DNA of 64,000 nt from an uncultured Lachnospiraceae bacterium (GTDB taxonomy: Bacteria; Bacillota; Clostridia; Lachnospirales; Lachnospiraceae). The notes under the pieces were generated by a model. That model was not told the origin of the DNA, searched no databases, and saw only the letters and a program-made list of their open reading frames with translations. This document shows, piece by piece, positions 1 to 7,813 of this stretch. Position 1 is the first letter of the stretch; each line of letters opens with the position of its first letter. The stretch lies in contig CAJUBP010000017.1 in NCBI GenBank assembly GCA_910584585.1, forward strand, positions 1-64,000, given 5' to 3'. The translations under genes were made by a program, and so were the position numbers.

Positions 1-227
1 CCCATCGTGAAAAGGATAAAATACAAATCCCCTTTTGACTACCTAATCATATCATATTGTGAGGAAATTTTTTTGCCGGATTGAGGAAAAGTCTCAAGAA
101 GCCGGATTCGTTTTGTTATTTTACCCATAATCTTTTTTGAATTATGTTCACCATAGTTTTGCGTCAATTCATTGCGCAGTTTTTTCAACTTCTTTCTGAC
201 AATCTGTGAGTATTCCAGTTTAAGCAA
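1..227 (-). pseudogene. RelE/ParE-like toxin, frameshifted, cut by window edge
   Basis: The reading begins at a TTG at 227, two bases past the antitoxin stop, and gives a basic helical start (LKLEYSQIVRKKLKKL) and the pattern LLETFPQSGKK typical of RelE/ParE ribonuclease-fold toxins. It stops at 39-41 after only 62 residues, whereas the family usually has 85-100. The missing strand is present in another frame just past the stop: VVKRGFVFY is readable from about position 40 to the edge, matching the usual late beta-strand of these toxins. I therefore read one frame-shifting indel near position 40-45. The toxin is probably inactive, unless this is a sequencing error. The remainder lies outside the window. 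Confidence 0.6.
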
Positions 228-228
228 A

Positions 229-486
229 TTACGATACCCCCAACTCTTTTTCCAGATTATCCGCAGATATAGTCCCTTCGGAAACAACGGAATTTTCAGC
301 TTCTTGTAATTTTAACAATAATTGATTTAATGCTTTCTGCTTGTCTAGGTCATCTAATTCCTGCATATCAACAATGGCACATGTACCATGTCCATTACGG
401 GTAAGATAAACTCTGTTGCCATAAGATACTTCATTTACAACTGCTGTGTAATTTCTCAAATCTGAAAGCGGCTTTATATTCGGCAT
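229..486 (-). CDS. Phd/YefM-family antitoxin
   Basis: This 85-residue protein has the Phd/YefM layout: an N-terminal DNA-binding part (MPNIKPLSDLRNYTAVVNEV, then VYLTRNGHGTCAIVDMQEL) and an acidic, flexible C-terminus that would wrap the toxin. In this family the antitoxin represses its own operon and neutralises the co-encoded RelE/ParE toxin. The toxin reading frame follows at once on the same strand, in the usual antitoxin-first order. Because the toxin appears broken, this may be a solitary antitoxin that still acts as a repressor or protects against a related toxin. Family assignment is from motif recognition only. Confidence 0.8.
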   Translation of the reverse strand: MPNIKPLSDLRNYTAVVNEVSYGNRVYLTRNGHGTCAIVDMQELDDLDKQKALNQLLLKLQEAENSVVSEGTISADNLEKELGVS

Positions 487-580
487 TTCACGTTCTCCAA
501 TCTTTTTCTTTTAGTATATCAGTTATTGTACGTAATGCGCAACAATTTTCGCATGGAAATTTGCAGTAGATTACAGAAAT

Positions 581-601
581 GAATTTTAAGACACGCTCTA
601 G
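581..601 (-). repeat. Terminal fragment of palindromic MITE-like element
   Basis: These 21 bases match the terminal inverted repeat (core AAGACACGCTCTAG) of the element at 58516-58681. No matching left end was found within about 500 bases, so it looks like a solo end or a decayed copy in the gap between the antitoxin gene and the first LytTR regulator. The rest of the 487-777 gap shows no convincing gene. Confidence 0.55.
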
Positions 602-777
602 AAAAGATTCTTCCATATAGGTGCCAGTCACAACAAATATTGTTCCTGTCACTTCATTTCTAAAGTTTTTCTCCAAAGAATGCCGATAACATTATTGACC
701 GAAAATAGATCTATTTCAGGTTCAAAAAACAGCTATGAGCCGGAGTTAAGTTTTTCAGAGATATCACGAGGTGGACC

Positions 778-1632
778 GTGTTGAAGATTGCAATCTGTGA
801 TGATGAAAAGTATGTGCGCAGTTTCCTTCGAAAGCTGATAGAACAGCAGGAAACAGACTGCGAAATCTGGGAATATTCTTCTGGAAAAGAATTGCTGCAG
901 TCCCAGGGGGTGGGCAGCTGCCATGAAGAATTGCCGCAGCGCCAGGGGCAAGTCAGCGATATGGGGAATATGCCGCAGAAGCAAAATCATCTCGGAGTCT
1001 CATCGAAACAGAAGCCGCCGGGAGAAATCGACATTCTCTTTTTGGATATTTCCATGGGGGATGTGGACGGGATGACTGCGGCAAGGATGCTGCGGGAACA
1101 TGCCAGAGAACAGAAAACGGCAGTGTGGGGAAGCCTTCCTCTTCTGATTTTTGTAACAGGCTATCCGGACTATGTGAGGGAGGCTTTTTCGGTGCAGGCC
1201 TATCAGTTTCTGGTCAAGCCCGTTGAAGAAAAAGAATTTGCGGCTGTGTTTGAACAGGCTGCGGCGGAATGCCGGATGATAAAGAGCCGGAAGCGGGAAG
1301 AACCCCATGAATTGCTGATTCGCAGGGGGAGTACCACAAGAAAAGTGCTGGAAGAGGATATCTATTACGCAGAGAGCAGCAACCGCAAGGTGATTCTGTG
1401 TCTGGGCAGTGAAAAGATCACTTATTACGGCAGGATCAGCGGGCTGGAGGAAGAACTTTCCGATCATTTTTTCCGGGTGCATAAAGGGTATCTGGTAAAT
1501 ATGAAATATGTGGAGCGGTACAGCCGGACAGAGATCTGGATGAAAAACGGCGATAAACTGCTGATTTCCAGGTATAAATACCAGGATTTCGCGAAAGCGT
1601 ACCTGAGATATATTTCGGGAGGAAACGGCTGA
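778..1632 (+). CDS. LytTR-family response regulator with spacer insertion
   Basis: This is a two-component regulator with an N-terminal receiver and a C-terminal LytTR DNA-binding domain. The receiver shows the acidic pair CDDE (residues 7-10), the phospho-acceptor in LFLDIS (Asp90) and the switch lysine in FLVKPVEEKEF. The LytTR domain (about 185-282) shows IYYAESSNRKV and FFRVHKGYLVNMKYV. The start is GTG at 778 behind GAGGTGG. Compared with the related regulator at 13221, in which the acceptor is Asp51, it has about 39 extra residues between helix 2 and strand 3 (roughly 41-82), polar and rich in Gln and Gly, possibly a surface loop. The histidine kinase gene follows, separated by 67-bp tandem repeats, and is presumably the partner. 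Confidence 0.9.
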   Translation: MLKIAICDDEKYVRSFLRKLIEQQETDCEIWEYSSGKELLQSQGVGSCHEELPQRQGQVSDMGNMPQKQNHLGVSSKQKPPGEIDILFLDISMGDVDGMTAARMLREHAREQKTAVWGSLPLLIFVTGYPDYVREAFSVQAYQFLVKPVEEKEFAAVFEQAAAECRMIKSRKREEPHELLIRRGSTTRKVLEEDIYYAESSNRKVILCLGSEKITYYGRISGLEEELSDHFFRVHKGYLVNMKYVERYSRTEIWMKNGDKLLISRYKYQDFAKAYLRYISGGNG

Positions 1633-1766
1633 TACCGGAATGCAGATATAAAGGTTTTGTTAAGCGTACCTGAGATATATTTCGGGAGGAAACGGCTGAT
1701 ACCGGAATGCAGATATAAAGGTTTTGTTAAGCGTATCTGAGATATATTTCGGGAGGAAACGGCTGA
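1595..1766 (+). repeat. 67-bp tandem repeat, about 2.6 copies, at regulator/kinase junction
   Basis: Unit starts are at 1595, 1662 and 1729, an exact 67-base period. The first unit is the last codons of the regulator gene, and each unit carries its GGGAGGAAACGGCTGA segment, meaning a Shine-Dalgarno-like purine run plus the regulator stop codon. The third unit is incomplete and diverges at 1766. The array lengthens the spacer between the two partner genes and duplicates a ribosome-binding-like site, so copy number could alter translational coupling. That last point is inference. Confidence 0.9.
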
Positions 1767-1827
1767 TGTCAGGATGCGGGCATCGGGTTTTCGCAAAGTT
1801 TATCGGAGGCGTTTCGGAGGAAAATCA

Positions 1828-3363
1828 TTGAGCCAGGAGATGTTTCAATTAATTGTGAACTTATCCGGAGGATGCCTGATTATCATTCAGGCGGTTTGCT
1901 TTCGGATTCTATGGAGGATATTTTATCCGGAACATGATTTCCGGGTTCGGAACGCAGAGGCGGCAGTCCTAACGGCGGTGAATCTTCTGCTGGGATTCTG
2001 GCCGGAGGCGCCCTCGGGAATCCGCTATGGGGTCTCAGCGCTGCTGATTCTGGCCTGTGTGTTTGTCCGGTGTCAGAGACGTCTGGAAAAAGCGGTGTTT
2101 GTGCTGTTACTGTTTTATAATTTTCATGGGTTGGGATTTTTGACGGCAAACAGTCTGCACCAGTATTTGACAGAATTGTATTTTGACTGTCTGGATCTGT
2201 CTTCTTCAGATTATCTGTCAGAGATTTACAAATATTCTGCCTGCTGCCAGATGATTCTGGTGTTTGGCTATGGCCTGGCGCTATGGGCAATGGTGGGAAT
2301 TCTGCAAAGAATTGTGAGTGGATCCTGGGAAAGAAACCAAAGGGACGCGGCAGTTTGGCCGGCGCTCCATGGAACCGGAGAAATGACCTGGCAGGAGGCG
2401 GCGTTTCTGTCGTCTCTCAATGGCGCCGGCATTCTGCTGGCGCGGACGGTAATGGAGCTTTCCATGGTGAAGACAGAACAGGGAATCTTTGTGCTCTTTG
2501 ATGAGAAGCGGGATATGATTTGGAAAGTGCCGCTGATTGCATTGCTGCTTTACGGGGGAGAATTGTCTGCCGTTTCTATTTTTCAGAAATACGGTGAGCT
2601 TCAGCGGGAGAGACAGAAGCATTTTGTGGAAAGGGAGAAGATGAAGCTGCTCTGGCAGCGTTTAGAGGAGGCGGAGGACTTCTACGGAAGTATCCGAAAG
2701 GCCCGGCATGAGATGAAGAATCACATGTTAAATCTCAGGGGGCTGGCATCAGCCGGGAATTATCAGGAAGCGCAGCAGTATATGGCGAAATTGGAAGAAA
2801 CCATGGAGGCGCTGGATTATCAGTTTGCCACGGGAAATCCGGTTACGGATGTGGTAATCAATGACAGATACCGGAAAGCTGCAGCTCTTGGCATTGATTT
2901 TCAGGTGAATTTCCATTACGGGGCCAAGGATGGCATACCAGTATTTGATATGGGGATTTTGCTGGGAAATCTTTTGGACAATGCCCTGGAAGCCTGTGAG
3001 CGGATGGAGGAAGGGCGGCGGTTTGTCCGCCTGAGCCTGAGAAGGAAAAATCATTTTCTGCTGATTGAGGTGGAAAACAGTTTTGACGGAATTGTCCGGT
3101 GGGAGAAGAAAAGCCCGGTTCCGGCAACCAGGAAAACAGGATCTGGCCTTACAGAAACGGAGGGATTGCAATTGTCCCGGAATATGTCTGCAAAAAAAGG
3201 GCCGGAGGCGGATTTCCAGGAGATGGAACATGGAATTGGGCTGACAAACGTAAAGGAAATTGCGGAGCGTTATCTTGGAGTTATGGATATTAAGATAAAA
3301 GAAAATGTGTTTCAGGTTGTAGTGATGATGCAGCAAAATGACAGGACAGAAAGCGGCCGTTAA
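1828..3363 (+). CDS. GHKL-type sensor histidine kinase (AgrC/LytS-like)
   Basis: The N-terminal half is very hydrophobic, with about six predicted membrane helices up to residue ~250. A dimerisation region follows with IRKARHEMKNHML (His as phospho-acceptor in an HExxNH pattern), then a GHKL ATPase domain with N-box LLGNLLDNALEAC and a late GIGLTNVKEIAERY motif. This is the architecture of AgrC-type kinases that pair with LytTR regulators. I prefer the TTG at 1828, which has GGAGG eight bases upstream, to the ATG at 1774, whose nearest purine run is 17 bases away. Either gives a complete kinase. Between the N-box and the final G-box the spacer is longer than usual (PATRKTGSGLTETEGLQL). The ligand is unknown. 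Confidence 0.85.
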   Translation: MSQEMFQLIVNLSGGCLIIIQAVCFRILWRIFYPEHDFRVRNAEAAVLTAVNLLLGFWPEAPSGIRYGVSALLILACVFVRCQRRLEKAVFVLLLFYNFHGLGFLTANSLHQYLTELYFDCLDLSSSDYLSEIYKYSACCQMILVFGYGLALWAMVGILQRIVSGSWERNQRDAAVWPALHGTGEMTWQEAAFLSSLNGAGILLARTVMELSMVKTEQGIFVLFDEKRDMIWKVPLIALLLYGGELSAVSIFQKYGELQRERQKHFVEREKMKLLWQRLEEAEDFYGSIRKARHEMKNHMLNLRGLASAGNYQEAQQYMAKLEETMEALDYQFATGNPVTDVVINDRYRKAAALGIDFQVNFHYGAKDGIPVFDMGILLGNLLDNALEACERMEEGRRFVRLSLRRKNHFLLIEVENSFDGIVRWEKKSPVPATRKTGSGLTETEGLQLSRNMSAKKGPEADFQEMEHGIGLTNVKEIAERYLGVMDIKIKENVFQVVVMMQQNDRTESGR

Positions 3364-3381
3364 AGGGCAGGAGGTAAGCTT

Positions 3382-4035
3382 ATGAGAGTGACAGATCAGA
3401 TTATGAACGCGACAGCAAGAAGAGCCGGAGTGCCGGTGAATATGTCTTTGGTGGATTATCTGAACAAGAGTCAGAAAAACAGTTTTGAGGATGTGTTTGG
3501 CACCAGTTCCGCAGCGGATTTGACAAAGAAAAAGGAGTATGAAAAGCTGGAGAAAACGGCGGAAGAACTGGCAAAGAGCGCCCAGGCGTTTCTGGCAGAA
3601 GGGCAGGACTCCATGTTTGCCAAGGCAAAGGAAAGCGGAGATATGGAAGAAATTTACAGCCATTTGGAAAAGCTATTAGAGAACTACAATGAGGCGTTAA
3701 AGTCTTTAAAGTCCAGTTCTTCTCCGCTGGACGACTATTACCGTCAGATGCTCGGCAGCGCGGCGGGAGAACAAAGCGAAGCCCTTAAGACCGCAGGAAT
3801 TACCATAGGGAAAGACGGGACGTTAAGCCTGGATAAAGGAAAATTAAAAGAAGCGGATCTGGACAGTCTGGAAAAACTGTTGGGCCCCTCTGGGTCATTT
3901 TCCGAAAAGGTTGCTTTCTTAGGCGAGCGGATCGCGGACAATGCCGGAGCCAATGCGTTAAGTTATTCCAGCAAGTACAATTCCAAGGGAAACAGTTACG
4001 CAGCTCTTGGAAATAAATATGATATCTGGGGATAA
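3382..4035 (+). CDS. Hypothetical protein, helical, no recognised family
   Basis: I do not recognise this 217-residue protein. It has no signal peptide or membrane segment. The middle (about 50-125) is strongly helical and charged (KKKEYEKLEKTAEELAKSAQAF, EEIYSHLEKLLENYNEALKSL). The C-terminal third contains TAGITIGKDGTLSLDKGKL, reminiscent of the end of flagellar cap FliD-like proteins, but no flagellar gene is nearby, so I do not assign it. It starts at ATG 3382 behind GGGCAGGAGG and lies 18 bases after the kinase gene, so it is probably in the same operon. The next gene overlaps or abuts its end. A role downstream of the LytTR system is only an inference. Confidence 0.75.
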   Translation: MRVTDQIMNATARRAGVPVNMSLVDYLNKSQKNSFEDVFGTSSAADLTKKKEYEKLEKTAEELAKSAQAFLAEGQDSMFAKAKESGDMEEIYSHLEKLLENYNEALKSLKSSSSPLDDYYRQMLGSAAGEQSEALKTAGITIGKDGTLSLDKGKLKEADLDSLEKLLGPSGSFSEKVAFLGERIADNAGANALSYSSKYNSKGNSYAALGNKYDIWG

Positions 4036-4048
4036 GGAGAAGAATGCC

Positions 4049-4702
4049 ATGTATGTAAATTATATGACAAAAACTTATCACAATTTCCTGAAAAGCCAGG
4101 AGGCGAAACAGGCGCAGGCGACACCTGTGTCCTTTGCGGATAAGATAGCGGAGAAACGGCTGGAAGCGGCAGGCACAGAGCAGGCGGAGATTGTTCCGAA
4201 AGAAATGCCGCTGGAAGAATACAAACAGTATATCTACGATCAAATATCTCAGATCCCCATCCATCCGTCCCAGATGACGTCCTCTTTTTCCGTGCATATT
4301 TCGGATGCAGGGTTTGAGGCGATGAGGGCAGATCCGGAGTATGAAAAATGGGTGCTGGACAGGCTGAAGTATGACTTTGGATTCAACAATCCCTGGGCGG
4401 GAATCTGCGGCGGCAGCTATGTGGTGCATAACTTTGGAGCCTCGAAAGAGGAATACAGCGGTCAGAGCTGGCATGCCGGCTATCAGAACGGAAAAGGGGA
4501 GAGCCTGTTCAATCAGAAGGCGGAGGACAGCTTCTGGGAGCGGCGGATGCAGCGAAGCAAGGAGCTGATGGAACAGTTAGAGGAATTGCAGGCGAAGCGG
4601 ATGCTGGATAAACGGCTGTTGGGAGAGGATTATGTGCAGCAGGCGTATTTTTCTGCGGAACTGCTGTTTGCGTCTTTGGGCAATGCGGAAGCAAAGAAAT
4701 AA
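4049..4702 (+). CDS. Hypothetical protein, no recognised family
   Basis: This is a 217-residue soluble protein of unknown function. The ATG at 4049 is preferred over 4007 because AAGGAGA lies nine bases upstream and the preceding stop is at 4033-4035. It begins MYVNYMTKTYHNFLKSQEAKQ. The centre (roughly residues 80-140) has a globular look (IPIHPSQMTSSFSVHISDAGF, WAGICGGSYVVHNFGASKEEYSG), and the C-terminus is helical and charged (RRMQRSKELMEQLEELQAKR). It appears to be the last gene of the kinase operon, with a terminator about 90 bases later. The pair 3382/4049 may be a co-inherited unit. Confidence 0.75.
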   Translation: MYVNYMTKTYHNFLKSQEAKQAQATPVSFADKIAEKRLEAAGTEQAEIVPKEMPLEEYKQYIYDQISQIPIHPSQMTSSFSVHISDAGFEAMRADPEYEKWVLDRLKYDFGFNNPWAGICGGSYVVHNFGASKEEYSGQSWHAGYQNGKGESLFNQKAEDSFWERRMQRSKELMEQLEELQAKRMLDKRLLGEDYVQQAYFSAELLFASLGNAEAKK

Positions 4703-4788
4703 AATGGCCCGCAAGGGCGGCTGCAATGTTGGTAAAACATTCGGACCGCAGAAAAATATTTTATGAAAACAGCAAAAAGCCATTTTTT

Positions 4789-4833
4789 CCAGGCAGGTCA
4801 CCCTGATTTTTTGCAGGTTGGCCTGCCTTTTTT
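4789..4833 (+). terminator. Rho-independent terminator
   Basis: AGGCAGG at 4791-4797 pairs with CCTGCCT at 4822-4828, with further weaker pairing in the loop, followed by six T residues. It lies after the 4049 gene and before the ABC transporter genes, so it probably ends the first LytTR operon. Confidence 0.6.
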
Positions 4834-4942
4834 GCATGTCAGCGGCGGGGCTCTTGTGCTCTTTCCATTTTCTGTTACAGTTATTTTTAAGCCCGCGCAC
4901 TCGGAAGTTTGTAATGTCAGCGAAAGGAAAGGAATGAGACAT

Positions 4943-5863
4943 ATGGAGCCATCAATTACAGTGGAACATTTGAAAAAGTACTATAAAGACGTAAAGGCAG
5001 TGGACGATATCAGCTTTTGCGTGGAAAAGGGGGAACTGTTTGGATTCCTTGGAGTGAACGGCGCTGGGAAGTCCACTACCATTAACATACTCTGCACCCT
5101 GCAGGCGCCCACAGAAGGCAGAGCCGTTATCCATGGATTAGAGCTTGGAAAAGAGAATGAGGAGATCAAGAAGCGGATCGGCGTGGTGTATCAGAATAAC
5201 TGTCTGGACAAATTGCTGACAGTAAAGGAAAATCTTCTGATTCGGGGCGGCCTGTATGAAAAGGACAGGGCAAAGCTTAAGAAAAATCTTGGGCAGGTAA
5301 CGGAAATCCTGGGCCTTGAGGAAGTGCTGAAACGCCCCTTTGGAAAACTGTCCGGCGGGCAGAAGCGAAGGTGTGAAATTGCCAGGGCATTGATGCACAC
5401 TCCGGATATTTTGTTTCTGGATGAGCCTACCACAGGATTAGATCCGGCCACCAGGAAGAATGTGTGGGAAGCGGTGCACAAACTTCAGCGTGAAATGAAA
5501 ATGACAGTATTTTTGACGACTCATTACATGGAGGAAGCGGCCAGGGCGGATCACATCGGAATTATGGATCAGGGACATTTTGTGGAATATGGAACGCCCT
5601 TTTCCTTAAAAGAAAAGTACGCCAAAGATAAGCTTTACCTGATTCCCAAGCCAGGCAGAGAAGAGAAACTGCTGGCGAAGCTTGCGTCAGAGAATCTGAG
5701 GTTCAAGGCCGGGGAAGAAAGGATTCTTGTGGAGATTGAGAATACCCTTGCCGCTCTTCCCTTAGCGGGCGGACTGCAGGAATATTTGGAAGGGTTTGAG
5801 GTGATTCAGGGAACCATGGATGATGTATTCTTAAACGTGATACAAAAAAGGAAGGAGTCATAA
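4943..5863 (+). CDS. ABC transporter ATP-binding protein (DrrA/NatA type)
   Basis: This 306-residue ATPase energises an export-type ABC transporter. It shows Walker A GVNGAGKST, Q-loop VVYQNNCL, signature LSGGQKRR, Walker B ILFLDEPTTG and switch histidine TTHYMEEA. The length and the C-terminal extension after about residue 220 match drug/antibiotic exporters of the DrrA/CcmA group. The start is ATG 4943 behind AAAGGA; an open reading frame extends 60 codons further upstream but overlaps the terminator and lacks protein-like character. The permease gene follows after one base, so the two are translationally linked. Neighbouring LytTR regulators suggest control by an external signal such as a peptide. 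Confidence 0.92.
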   Translation: MEPSITVEHLKKYYKDVKAVDDISFCVEKGELFGFLGVNGAGKSTTINILCTLQAPTEGRAVIHGLELGKENEEIKKRIGVVYQNNCLDKLLTVKENLLIRGGLYEKDRAKLKKNLGQVTEILGLEEVLKRPFGKLSGGQKRRCEIARALMHTPDILFLDEPTTGLDPATRKNVWEAVHKLQREMKMTVFLTTHYMEEAARADHIGIMDQGHFVEYGTPFSLKEKYAKDKLYLIPKPGREEKLLAKLASENLRFKAGEERILVEIENTLAALPLAGGLQEYLEGFEVIQGTMDDVFLNVIQKRKES

Positions 5864-5864
5864 G

Positions 5865-6779
5865 ATGCAGAAATTTATAAGCCTTACCAGGCGCAACTGT
5901 CTGGTATTTCTAAGGGATAAAGGGGCGGTGTTTTTTTCGCTGCTGTCCATGCTGATTGTTTTGATGCTGATGGGGATATTTCTGGGGAATATGAACGAAG
6001 AAACGGTGGTAAATCTGCTGCAGGAATACGGAGGCGTCAGGAATATTTCCGAAGATGAAGCCCATGCCAGAGAACTGGTCTTATATTGGACATTGGCGGG
6101 AATTCTTATTGTAAACTCCGTTACGGTCACATTGACAGTGATTGGAACCCGGGTTGCCGACGTTTCGGAGGGAAGGCTGGCAAGCCTGTATTCCGCTCCC
6201 ATCAGCCGGGGGCTGGCAGCGCTTTCCTATGTGGCTTCGGCGGCAGTGATTGGAATTTTCATGTGCACGCTGACGCTGGGAGCTGCGCTGTGCTATATTG
6301 CGGCAGCCGGAGGAACGATGTTAAGCGCAGGCACTTTGGGGCAGGTATTCCTTCTGATTCTGCTGAATGTATGTGTCTTTGCGGTGATTATGTATTTTTT
6401 TGCGCTGTTTGTAAAAAGCAGCAGCGCCTGGTCCGGGGCTGCCACAGTGGTGGGAACATTGGTGGGATTTGTGGGGGCCATTTATCTTCCCATGGGAAGT
6501 CTTCCGCCGGGGGTCGCTTCTGTGTTAAAATACATTCCGGTGCTTCACGGAGCTTCCCTGCTGCGGAAAGTCTGCTGCGAAGAGGCGCTGGAAACTGCTT
6601 TTGCGGGGACGCCGGGAGAATTGCTGGCGGAATACAGCGAATATATGGGGATACAGGTGAAAATGGGTGGAGAGACAGCGGATTTCCTTTTTCAGGCGCT
6701 TTTTCTGGCGGCTTGTGGTATAATTGCATTTATACTGATTGTATTGGCGCAGAAAAGGAAAGAAATCAGTGACCGATAG
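5865..6779 (+). CDS. ABC-2 type transporter permease
   Basis: This 304-residue integral membrane protein has a short cytoplasmic N-terminus (MQKFISLTRRNCLVFLRDKGAVFF), a first helix, an extracytoplasmic loop of about 50 residues, then a cluster of five helices. The segment VKSSSAWSGAATVVGTLVGFVGAIYLPMG corresponds to the conserved ABC-2 core before the last loop. It is the membrane partner of the ATPase encoded one base upstream. The substrate cannot be read from sequence. Its stop is followed nine bases later by the LytTR gene, so the four genes 4943-7701 look like one operon. Confidence 0.9.
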   Translation: MQKFISLTRRNCLVFLRDKGAVFFSLLSMLIVLMLMGIFLGNMNEETVVNLLQEYGGVRNISEDEAHARELVLYWTLAGILIVNSVTVTLTVIGTRVADVSEGRLASLYSAPISRGLAALSYVASAAVIGIFMCTLTLGAALCYIAAAGGTMLSAGTLGQVFLLILLNVCVFAVIMYFFALFVKSSSAWSGAATVVGTLVGFVGAIYLPMGSLPPGVASVLKYIPVLHGASLLRKVCCEEALETAFAGTPGELLAEYSEYMGIQVKMGGETADFLFQALFLAACGIIAFILIVLAQKRKEISDR

Positions 6780-6788
6780 AGGATAACT

Positions 6789-7226
6789 ATGAAAGTGACT
6801 ATTTTAGATCTAGGGCCTGAGGAAGAAGCGGAAGTGATCATCAAATGCCATTCCCTGGATGATGATATGATGAAGCTGATCAATCAGCTGAAACAGGGCG
6901 GCAGAAAGCTTGCGGCGTATCAGGAAGAGGGCATGTTTTTTGTGAAGCCGGAGGAAGTATTCTATTTTGAATCGGTAGACCAGAAAGTGTTTGCTTACTG
7001 CAAAACAGAGGTATATCAGATAAAAAGCCGCTTATATGAACTTTTGGAAGAATTGCCGGGGCGGGATTTTATCCGGGTGTCCAAGTCTTCCATATTGAAC
7101 CTGAATCAGATTCAAAGACTGGCCCCGGCCTTCGGAGGACGTTATGAGGCTCTTTTGAAAAACGGAGAAAAGGTGATTATTTCCAGGCAGTATGTGAGTT
7201 CGCTGAAGGAAAAACTGGGCGTGTAA
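6789..7226 (+). CDS. LytTR-domain DNA-binding protein without receiver
   Basis: This 145-residue protein has a short N-terminal segment (about 1-45; EEEAEVIIKCHSLDDDMMKLI) and a C-terminal LytTR domain (about 50-145) with EEVFYFESVDQKVFAYC, FIRVSKSSILNLNQI and KVIISRQYVSSLKEKL. There is no phospho-acceptor receiver, so it is not a classical response regulator. In Firmicutes such proteins are commonly paired with a DUF3021 membrane protein that inhibits or tethers them, and that gene follows ten bases later. It lies just after an ABC exporter and is the likely regulator of it. Confidence 0.9.
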   Translation: MKVTILDLGPEEEAEVIIKCHSLDDDMMKLINQLKQGGRKLAAYQEEGMFFVKPEEVFYFESVDQKVFAYCKTEVYQIKSRLYELLEELPGRDFIRVSKSSILNLNQIQRLAPAFGGRYEALLKNGEKVIISRQYVSSLKEKLGV

Positions 7227-7236
7227 GGAGGAAAGG

Positions 7237-7701
7237 ATGATGCAGAAACGGCTCAATGCAATGGCCGCTCTATTTGTAAAAATCGCAACTGGAATCTTAT
7301 TTGCGGCAGCGGCGTATATTACCGTTTTTTACGGCTGGGAGACGGAACTTAAGGCGGAGATCCTCTGGCAGATTCTCGGGCTTGCCTTCATCTGTACGCT
7401 GGGAAGCCTGGTGATTCCGGTGGAGGGAGAACGTGAAGTGTCCAGGAAATCCATGCTGGCGCGCATTGCGGCGTATTATGTTTACGTGAATGCGGTAGTG
7501 TTGTTTTGCGGTTTTTTGTTCGGGTGGTTTTCCTTTGATAATTTAAAGCAGGTGCTTGGGATGGCGGCGGCCATTGCCATTGTGTACCTTGCGGTATGGC
7601 TTTGCTCTTCCTGGCTGGACTATCGGGAGGCGGAACAGCTCAATAAGAAGCTGGAGCATTACGGCGAACGAAGAAAAGACAAGAACTGGATTAATTCTTG
7701 A
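7237..7701 (+). CDS. DUF3021-family membrane protein
   Basis: This 154-residue protein has four membrane helices (near residues 8-30, 42-60, 72-95 and 102-125) and a charged cytoplasmic tail (YREAEQLNKKLEHYGERRKDK). The layout and position directly after a LytTR-only regulator match DUF3021, a family thought to hold or modulate the partner LytTR protein at the membrane. It starts at ATG 7237 behind AAGGAGG. The ATG at 7240 is an equal alternative. It is the last gene of the exporter/LytTR operon. Confidence 0.85.
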   Translation: MMQKRLNAMAALFVKIATGILFAAAAYITVFYGWETELKAEILWQILGLAFICTLGSLVIPVEGEREVSRKSMLARIAAYYVYVNAVVLFCGFLFGWFSFDNLKQVLGMAAAIAIVYLAVWLCSSWLDYREAEQLNKKLEHYGERRKDKNWINS

Positions 7702-7755
7702 CGGAGAGATCCTTCCCATGTTATCCTGACATCGAAGCAATAATTTTACTAACTT

Positions 7756-7791
7756 AGGAACTGTCAAGCAATAATTTCCTTGACAGTTCCT
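7756..7791 (+). promoter_or_regulatory. 13-bp stem-loop before the secreted protein gene
   Basis: AGGAACTGTCAAG at 7756-7768 pairs perfectly with CTTGACAGTTCCT at 7779-7791 around a 10-base loop. Only TT follows, so it is a weak terminator for the upstream operon at best. It sits 22 bases before the ATG at 7814 and could also affect translation or mRNA stability of that gene. Confidence 0.5.
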
Positions 7792-7813
7792 TAAAAGAAG
7801 GAAAGGAAATTTT

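Noticed and set aside
488..676. 62-codon minus-strand frame next to the antitoxin
   Set aside because: Its codons run through the MITE-like terminal repeat (581-601), it has no ribosome site of note and no protein-like pattern.
2749..3663. 304-codon antisense frame opposite the kinase and following gene
   Set aside because: It is a shadow of the plus-strand genes, which have clear motifs; the antisense product has no recognisable domain.
4763..4942. Longer start for the ABC ATPase
   Set aside because: The upstream codons overlap a terminator, and the ATPase domain begins at 4943 after a ribosome site.
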